DNA from: Flavobacterium luteum
GTDB lineage: Bacteria > Bacteroidota > Bacteroidia > Flavobacteriales > Flavobacteriaceae
Assembly: GCF_008806775.1 (NCBI RefSeq)
Contig: NZ_WAEM01000005.1
Location: 158,138-222,137, forward strand
Reading direction: 5' to 3'
DNA length: 64,000 nucleotides
Shown: positions 59,201 to 64,000 of the stretch, piece by piece
How positions within the stretch are numbered: the first letter of the stretch is position 1
Layout of the letters: each line of letters starts with the position of its first letter
Made by a program: the position numbers and the translations under genes
Notes under the pieces: model-generated
What the model saw: only the letters and a program-made list of their open reading frames with translations
Told to the model about the DNA's origin: nothing
Databases searched by the model: none

Positions 59201-62200
59201 AGAACCTATACCAATCAAACGGCTACTAATTTTCAATATATTGGTAGAGTAAATCAAGAAACGGGAGATGTTTTAGTATCGTCTTCGAATTCAAAAAATA
59301 TTTTATGTGATTTGAATACAAGCGCTTTAACTTTAACCCTAACCAACTCTGCTGCAGTTTCTGCTTCTAGTGCAAATGGTTTGTATATTAAAAATGGTAT
59401 TTTTATTGAAACCGATGCAGCAAACATGACTGGTGCGGGACCATTAAAAATTGATGCAACAGGTACTTACAGATCAGCTGTAGTTACTACTACAGATAAC
59501 TTCCCTCGTATTACAGGTACACGTACTTTTGCCACAGGCTCTACTATAGAGTTGAATGCTGCTGTAGGTACAGAGCAAACCTTGCGAGGTGGACTGAATT
59601 ATAAAAATGTAATTTTCTCTAATGGAGGAACTAAAAAATTATCATCTGCTACAGCCAATATTGATGGTACAGCGACTATTAAAGATGCCGCTATTGTAAA
59701 TGCAGAAAATAATACTTTTGGTGATTATGACACGACTATCCTAGCGATGACAGATTCCAGCCGATTGATTTTAGCAAAAGCAGCTACAGTTCCAGATATG
59801 GGACGTTATAACCTGACAGGTGGTACAATAGAGTTTGCAGGAAATAGCCCTTCTCACAGAATGAGAGGTCCTATATATAGTTTGATCACAACATCTACTC
59901 CACCAAACCCTATAAATGTATCAACTCCTTATAACAATGTAGTGATTTCGGGTGCTAACGTAAATGGAGGTTCAGGGAATTATACCTTCAGAAGTGGAGC
60001 TAGTTTTACAGTAAATGCTGCAATAGTTTCTCCAGCAACACCAGAAGCTGTTTTCAGTGTTACCAATCAAGAAATTCAAGCCGAAACAACTGGAGTTACT
60101 GTAAACATTAACGGTAAATTTGTAACAGCAGATGCTGATGGTTTCTCAGGTTCTGCAAATGCTTCGGTTAATCCAACAGGAATTACTGTTGCTTTAGGAG
60201 CTGCTTCTACAATAGAATATAATGGTTCTCTTGCTCAGACATTATCATCAAGAAGTGATTATGCTAATTTAATTGTAAACAACTCTAGCGCAACTGGTGT
60301 AACTACGAATGGTAATGTTACTTTAAGTGGTACTTTGACTTTGACAGATGGTTTGGTTAATCCAGGTACAGCTTCAGATGTTGTTGCTGTAACCAATGCT
60401 ACTACACCAATAAGTGGAGGTAGTGCTACTGAATATGTAAATGGTAAACTTAGAATTACATTTGCAGGTACTGATATCTCCAGAACGTTCCCAGTAGGAA
60501 AAGATGGTGTTTATCGTCCTGTTACTTTTACTTATCCTGGTCTTGTAACTTCAAGAACCGCAACTATAGAGCAGTTTGAAAGTGCTTATCCAGGTACTAT
60601 TCCTGCTAACACTACGATTACTCGTTTTGGAAATAGATATTGGAATGTTACACAATCTTCTACGGGTGCAGCGTACAAAGTACAACTAGCAGGTAGTGGT
60701 GTAACGCCAACAGGTACCGTACAAATGCTAAGAAGAGATGGTGCAAGTGATACGTCAAATCCTACTACAACACCAAATTATACCAATACGACTGCTTTTG
60801 CAGCAACTAATGCCTCTAATGATGTGGCTTTAGGGGAAACGGCTATCCCGTTAACGATTACTGGTATTACCTCTGCAAATGACAAGCAATATGACGGTAA
60901 CACTACAGCTACTGTAAATGGCACTGCTGCTTTAAGTGGCATCATTTCAGGAGATACGGTTTTTTTATTAGGAACACCTGCTTATAATTTTGATACTATA
61001 AATATTGGAACTGCTAAACCAGTTGCTTTAACAGGGTATACCCTTTCAGGTGCTCAGGCTGGTGCGTATGTGCTTCCTACACCAAACCAAAGACCAGGTC
61101 TTACTGCGGATATTACGCCTATTGTATTAACGCCAAGTTTCTCAGCCACTGCAATCACCAAAGTATATGATACGGATAAAATTGTTAAGCCAGCTTTAAC
61201 TACGGCTAATTTTAATTTATCTGGAATTTTACCTCTTGAAGTGGTTACTGTAATCAATACGGGGAATGCTACTTATGACAACAGAAATGTTCCAGGAAGT
61301 CCAACCAAAACCGTAACGGCTTCAGGATTAACATTAGGAGGCGCTAATGCTAGTAATTATACTTTGAGTACTACAACAATTAGTGAGGCAGTAGGAACTA
61401 TTACACCATTCGGTTTAACGATTTCTGGTGCTACCTCTTTAAGTAAAGAGTATGACACGACTACAGCTGCCACAATAACAGGCGGAGATTTAGGTGCACA
61501 AGTGTTAGGTACAGATGAGGTATTGTTAATTCAGAAAGGTACTTTCCCTACAAAAAATGCGGGAGGACCTTATGTAGTAACTGCTGCAATTGAACTTGCA
61601 GGTGCTCAGAAAGATAATTATTATATTATCACGCAACCTACAGTACCTAATGCCAGTATTTCTCAAAAAGAAGTAACAATCATCAATCTTGCTACAGCTG
61701 ATAAAGTGTACGATAAAACGAACACGGCTATCTTGTCGGTGGTTCCTGCAACAGAATTGCAAGGTGAATATCCATCAGATACTGCTAATCTATCGTTTAC
61801 GCCATCAGGCTATTATGCTAGTGCTAATGTAGGAAACTGGACCATTACTTCTACTACTGAACTTACAGGTTCTGAAAAAGACAACTACATCTTGACTCAA
61901 CCGGAATTTACTCAGAAAAAAGACATTACTCCAGTAGGATTAACTGTAACAGGCATTACTGCTGACAATAAAGTGTATGACGGCAATACAGATGCAGTTA
62001 TAAACACAGCTGGTGCTACACTAAGTGGGGTACTACCTGGTGAAACTGCGGGAGTAGTATTAAGTACAGCCGGTGCAACCGGTGCTTTTGACACCAAAGA
62101 TTTTGGTACAGGCAAAACAGTAACCATTAGCGGCCTTAGTATTAGTGGTGCCAATGCAGGTAATTATAACATTAATGCAACAACGACTACCGCAAACATT

Positions 62201-63946
62201 GCTGTAAGACCTATTACTATTACAGCCACCAATCAAATTAAATGTGCTGGAGGTGCTTTTAGTGGTTCAGGCGACTTGAATGTAGGGTTTACTAAAAACT
62301 ACAACGTAGCTGGTGATATCCTATCGGTAACCTTAACGGTAATAGGAAATGATGGTTCGTTAGCAGGTTCTTATCCGTTACGACCTAGTTTAGCAACACC
62401 GGGTAGCAGTAACTACGACATTACTTATGAAGATGGAACATTAACTGTAAATCAATCGCCAACAGCTACTATATCAGGTACTGTAGCCACTTGTTTTGGT
62501 TCGTCTCCACAAGTTACCTTTACCGGAGCAAATGGTTTAGGAACAACAGGATTGGGTGGTACGCTACAATATGAGTTTACGTATAAAGTAGGAGCATTAG
62601 GTACACCAACAACAATAACCACTGTAGCCGGTAGTGCTAGTACCTTTATAGTAGCTCCAACTACTGTAGTGGGTGCCGTAGATTATATTTTAATAAGTGT
62701 TCGTGATATTGTTTCGACTTGTTCTAATGCCAGTACTCCTGGAACAGCAACAGTAACAACCGGTATCTGTACGCAAATTAGAGCAGCACAATGTGGTCAA
62801 TTTGTTCCAACAATTGATACCGTTATCCAAGCGAATCCAGTTCCTGGAGCGACACAATATCGTTTCGAGATTACCTTGACCACAGCACCTAATACGGTAA
62901 CGCTATATACATGGCCAAACTCTTATTTTAATCCAACTACAGTATTACCTGGAGGTGGGTTAGCTTATGGTAAAGAGTACAGCATACGTGTAAAACCATT
63001 TATTGGTGCTACAGAGTATCCTTATGGTAGTGCGTGTATTGTAAAAGCACCACTTGTTGCACCAACACCTGCTTTAACTACAACTATTAGACCAACGCAG
63101 TGTGGTAAAACATTGCCTTTTATAGATACTGTTATACAGGCAAGTCCGGTGGCTACAGCTACTCGATATGAGTTTGAAGTTACTGATGCATCAGGTGTGC
63201 GACCAATAGTTTCTACTACAAATTATTATTTTTATCCAATAACAGGATTAGTAGGAGGAGTAGCATACGACACGGATTACAGTATACGAGTAAGAACCTT
63301 TACAGGAGTAGGAGGGGTAACACCACTAACTGCATGGGGAGCTGCTTGTATGGTAAGAACACCAGGTGTTCCGTTTTCTAAGTTAGTAACCAGTCAGTGT
63401 AATAAAACGCTAACGACACTAACACCAACACTTTTTGCAGGAACGGTTTTATTAGTTGATGGATATCGCTTTAGAATACGCTTACAATCCAATCCATTAA
63501 TCAGTAGAGTAGTAGAAAGATTAACAGGAAACCTATCTTCATTAACAGCAGCACAATTACCTGGCGGTTATGCCCCTGGCACTACCTATTTAGTAGATGT
63601 TGCCGTTAGATACAATGGATTGTGGCAAGAATCTTATGGAGGAGATGTTTGTACAATTACTACTCCAATAGCAAGAATGAATGCCGCTCAAGTTGAGAAT
63701 ATCTTTAATGTAAAAGCATTCCCTAACCCGTTTGCTTCACACTTTAGTTTAGACATCGAGAGTTCAAGCGACGCTCTTGTAGAAATGAAAGTGTACGATA
63801 TGATAGGACGACAGTTGGAAGCTAAACAAGCGACCGTGTCAGAATTGAGTACAAGAGAGATTGGACGCAATTATCCATCAGGTGTATACAATGTTGTTGT
63901 ATCACAAGGGGATAAAGTTAAATCGATACGAATGGTTAAAAGATAA
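53273..63946 (+). CDS. Giant T9SS-secreted multidomain adhesin-like protein 2
   Basis: A 3557-residue exoprotein with signal peptide (MNNFTQAFYTT ... PELATA|Q). Order: N-terminal beta domain (40-290), eight InlB-type B-repeats of about 76 residues (293-898), a concanavalin-like domain (about 900-1075), an abnormal-spindle-like domain (about 1080-1220), a calcium-poor helix-like region rich in NG and TG (1230-2400), YDG and MBG domains (about 2520-3020), a PKD-like domain, three QCG domains (about 3160-3470) and the T9SS C-terminal domain. The last 780 residues match giant protein 1 almost exactly. Likely a surface adhesin or gliding/biofilm-type cargo; no catalytic motif was seen. Confidence 0.9.
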   Translation: MNNFTQAFYTTKSKLTSLVLLVFFALMLVPELATAQPWTYDFGSGTGTANNANSGTGLTTFFSTTVSPATATPSGGGTYRVRVGAAGGSIVAANPGTTLGTNTELQLNAATSAATNKLGIYDWTTPSTVAYLKTKIRTTGSATGVLNISMGNSTMANDSQSYTAHYANSLVSLTLTYTAGALTVVRRNGGSNTSVTGSGLAKDTNQIVEIYANNGAGTANYTISGTGYTLATKTWDLWVDGTRVVTNAATAGGGSVTNLTAVGFFAETSSTNNAFMYIDDIEYSNALPSVTNYTVTFDGNTSTGGSTATQTIAQGASANLTANGYTKTGNVFAGWATTAGGAVAYADGASYTMGSANVTLFAKWTPTYTVTFDGNTSTGGSTATQTIAQAASANLTSNGYTKTGYAFAGWATTAGGAVAYANNASYTMGSANVTLFAKWTANNNTLSFNGNTNTGGSTASQTIASDASATLTTNGFTKTGYTFAGWATTAGGAVAYADGASYTMGTANATLFAKWTANNNTLSFNGNSEDSGSTASQTIATAASATLNSNGFVKAGFSFGGWSTTLGGALAYADGASYTMGTADATLYAIWTSATTHDITFDANTGTGTMANQTIAEGNTAALTANAFTKTGYTFAGWATTAGGAVAYANSANYTMGLVDVTLYAKWTANNNTLSFNGNTNTGGSTTSQTIATDATATLNSNGFTKTGYTFAGWATTAGGVVAFADGASYTMGTANATLFAKWTANNNTITFDGNTSTGGSTTSQVIATAASANLNANGYTKAGFTFAGWATTAGGVVAFADGASYTMGTANVTLFAKWTAITYTITFDGNTNTGGSTASQSIASGSSANLTANGFTKTGFVFAGWSTTAGGAVAFANQASYTMGTADLTLYAQWNQVVFYETMGSSSNVIAATYTGYSTFPSGTFTYAGTNSGVVGTSTSIQTTNPSSGTLPNGFTASGTSNVQLAVSTTRYVEFGGIDTETFSNLLLSFNVWRSTTSAAGSTGLVVEVSTDGITYSPVTYTALGTTASTYYFRTSASVIPSTTNLRIRFSNTTAAATEYRIDDVLLSGTRIQESEIVVRGNNVIIPGDDTNTAATGDDTDFGSVVAPGTASQAKTFTIQNKGALALNLTGTPRVRVTGANAADFTVTTQPSTPVAAGTVNTTATSTTITPATTTFVVTFDPSAASVRTAQIEIDSNDSSEPTYTYNIQGTGINSNTSDIVADSGFTPPTNIAYGSYQGSPATAANSLPVFQFIIEDGGGVVDDADNVGTRLTDIAFNVTSGFAAISSAALMSGGVKVNTSEPTIASNTITFAGLPNTAAFTTADFGTKTLTLQLTFASTVTDNTLIRMAVSSATAAATGSGFAAADAGGATSSTVATNNKIAVVADRLAFVTNPVAYRAINVAMPAITVSANDGNGNRDLDFTTSVTVTSSGTLTGTTVAASGVTNGLATFNATSIVHTALGTGLKLTAAASGISGGPYESSAFEIGDYAYVTGDFRTNSTTITWGGGSATGNFQTFNATTNIWSGTAQPSVSIDNTVTVWVRNGHTVTIGTAISGGATSSNLKVLSGGAVISANTYRINSLYIYSGGTFTYTANPLTINNNFDIEDNGTFNYQYPSNPADAVAMWNGVENFRPLSNFVIKSCDAAAGILPPAASPNSTIGSAVISNNTVLGVTAYFGNLIIDTGSGNTPTRLSTGGNLSSATNYLTHNDLIFRTGASMPITNNASTFIIGRNILFDTAFASTITGTTSAVSPTITVKGSILGTSGSTNGFTLLNSTTAGSGFTLNVDGDIIYNGSGAGSLSTNLNGGTNTAGSAGTVTVNLKGDLKFTSTNTLRASSSTIPPTTTNFNFVSGGNGSTAATTQTIDIASTAATENNGISFRATGSYVKLINQNLDLGTNASFALTNATATLDFGFDGIYDSPTNLSAGTTGLNIVNVSGATGTTFSFANGSTLKITSNKGLLSTTAFGNVQTNTRTYTNQTATNFQYIGRVNQETGDVLVSSSNSKNILCDLNTSALTLTLTNSAAVSASSANGLYIKNGIFIETDAANMTGAGPLKIDATGTYRSAVVTTTDNFPRITGTRTFATGSTIELNAAVGTEQTLRGGLNYKNVIFSNGGTKKLSSATANIDGTATIKDAAIVNAENNTFGDYDTTILAMTDSSRLILAKAATVPDMGRYNLTGGTIEFAGNSPSHRMRGPIYSLITTSTPPNPINVSTPYNNVVISGANVNGGSGNYTFRSGASFTVNAAIVSPATPEAVFSVTNQEIQAETTGVTVNINGKFVTADADGFSGSANASVNPTGITVALGAASTIEYNGSLAQTLSSRSDYANLIVNNSSATGVTTNGNVTLSGTLTLTDGLVNPGTASDVVAVTNATTPISGGSATEYVNGKLRITFAGTDISRTFPVGKDGVYRPVTFTYPGLVTSRTATIEQFESAYPGTIPANTTITRFGNRYWNVTQSSTGAAYKVQLAGSGVTPTGTVQMLRRDGASDTSNPTTTPNYTNTTAFAATNASNDVALGETAIPLTITGITSANDKQYDGNTTATVNGTAALSGIISGDTVFLLGTPAYNFDTINIGTAKPVALTGYTLSGAQAGAYVLPTPNQRPGLTADITPIVLTPSFSATAITKVYDTDKIVKPALTTANFNLSGILPLEVVTVINTGNATYDNRNVPGSPTKTVTASGLTLGGANASNYTLSTTTISEAVGTITPFGLTISGATSLSKEYDTTTAATITGGDLGAQVLGTDEVLLIQKGTFPTKNAGGPYVVTAAIELAGAQKDNYYIITQPTVPNASISQKEVTIINLATADKVYDKTNTAILSVVPATELQGEYPSDTANLSFTPSGYYASANVGNWTITSTTELTGSEKDNYILTQPEFTQKKDITPVGLTVTGITADNKVYDGNTDAVINTAGATLSGVLPGETAGVVLSTAGATGAFDTKDFGTGKTVTISGLSISGANAGNYNINATTTTANIAVRPITITATNQIKCAGGAFSGSGDLNVGFTKNYNVAGDILSVTLTVIGNDGSLAGSYPLRPSLATPGSSNYDITYEDGTLTVNQSPTATISGTVATCFGSSPQVTFTGANGLGTTGLGGTLQYEFTYKVGALGTPTTITTVAGSASTFIVAPTTVVGAVDYILISVRDIVSTCSNASTPGTATVTTGICTQIRAAQCGQFVPTIDTVIQANPVPGATQYRFEITLTTAPNTVTLYTWPNSYFNPTTVLPGGGLAYGKEYSIRVKPFIGATEYPYGSACIVKAPLVAPTPALTTTIRPTQCGKTLPFIDTVIQASPVATATRYEFEVTDASGVRPIVSTTNYYFYPITGLVGGVAYDTDYSIRVRTFTGVGGVTPLTAWGAACMVRTPGVPFSKLVTSQCNKTLTTLTPTLFAGTVLLVDGYRFRIRLQSNPLISRVVERLTGNLSSLTAAQLPGGYAPGTTYLVDVAVRYNGLWQESYGGDVCTITTPIARMNAAQVENIFNVKAFPNPFASHFSLDIESSSDALVEMKVYDMIGRQLEAKQATVSELSTREIGRNYPSGVYNVVVSQGDKVKSIRMVKR
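54149..55965 (+). repeat. Eight tandem InlB-type B-repeats (about 225 bp each)
   Basis: Eight in-frame units of 75-76 codons, each with FDGNT(S/N)TGGST, NG(Y/F)TK(T/A)G, F(A/G)GW(A/S)TT.GG and LFAKWT. Several share long identical DNA tracts, indicating recent homogenisation. Confidence 0.9.
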
Positions 63947-64000
63947 GATTTAAAGTCTTTATAAAAGAAACCGTCCCAGTTATTGGGGCGGTTTTTTGCT
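61643..64000 (+). repeat. 2.36-kb direct repeat, copy 2
   Basis: Nearly identical to 42960-45320 at an offset of 18.68 kb, through the stop codon and terminator to the end of the window. Reading frame is kept, so recombination between copies would produce an intact hybrid giant gene. Confidence 0.9.
63968..63997 (+). terminator. Terminator of giant gene 2
   Basis: AACCGTCCC/GGGGCGGTT stem and TTTTTT, identical to the terminator of giant gene 1. Confidence 0.85.

Overview
The window looks like a chromosomal segment of a Flavobacterium-like member of the Bacteroidota. The grounds are low GC, promoters with the TAnnTTTG -7 box (sometimes with TTTG or TTG about 19 bp upstream), AraC regulators with membrane-spanning N-terminal halves, a DEAD-box helicase with a glycine/arginine-rich tail, and at least seven secreted proteins ending in type IX secretion (T9SS) sorting domains. 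No rRNA or tRNA gene was recognised.

Left part (1-11 kb): a small unknown protein, an operon of a beta-barrel-like protein, an SGNH-like protein and an MBOAT O-acyltransferase, then housekeeping genes pyrD, an HMG-CoA-lyase-like gene and guaB. A two-gene pseudouridine catabolism operon (psuK-psuG, overlapping by 14 bp) and an HU-like gene with a striking phased palindrome array follow. Regulatory part (11-18 kb): two paralogous membrane AraC regulators. Each sits next to two pairs of 21-bp-phased direct repeats, one pair near its own start and one near the neighbouring gene. The region also holds pseudogenes and two copies of an intergenic element with swapped hairpin cores. Middle (18-27 kb): a monovalent cation/proton antiporter, purB, a sirtuin without zinc cysteines, a TrmH-type methyltransferase, a carboxypeptidase-regulatory-like lipo/secreted protein, the DEAD-box helicase and rdgB.

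Right part (27-64 kb): a cluster of T9SS cargo. There is a six-repeat QCG-domain protein, a short secreted protein, a lamin-tail/PHP metallophosphoesterase-like protein, and two giant adhesin-like proteins of 2918 and 3557 residues. The two giants share a nearly identical 3' end of about 2.36 kb plus terminator, in direct orientation 18.68 kb apart. Between them lies a repeat-saturated island (45.3-52.8 kb) carrying accessory genes: a zeta-like ATPase with a tiny downstream partner, a SusE/F-like secreted protein, a GIY-YIG nuclease and a HepT/MntA toxin-antitoxin pair.

The most unusual content is non-coding. Dozens of intergenic elements share constant arms (CTTCTCGATAC ... CACTCGAAGTGACG) but carry at least four different hairpin cores, and they abut variable arrays of a 7-bp repeat that matches the left arm. 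A second element family (10.25 and 13.79 kb) shows the same constant-flank/variable-stem design. Several helically phased repeat arrays (11, 21 and 22 bp periods) sit upstream of regulators and secreted-protein genes. All functional statements come from reading the sequence and from family knowledge; no database search was run.
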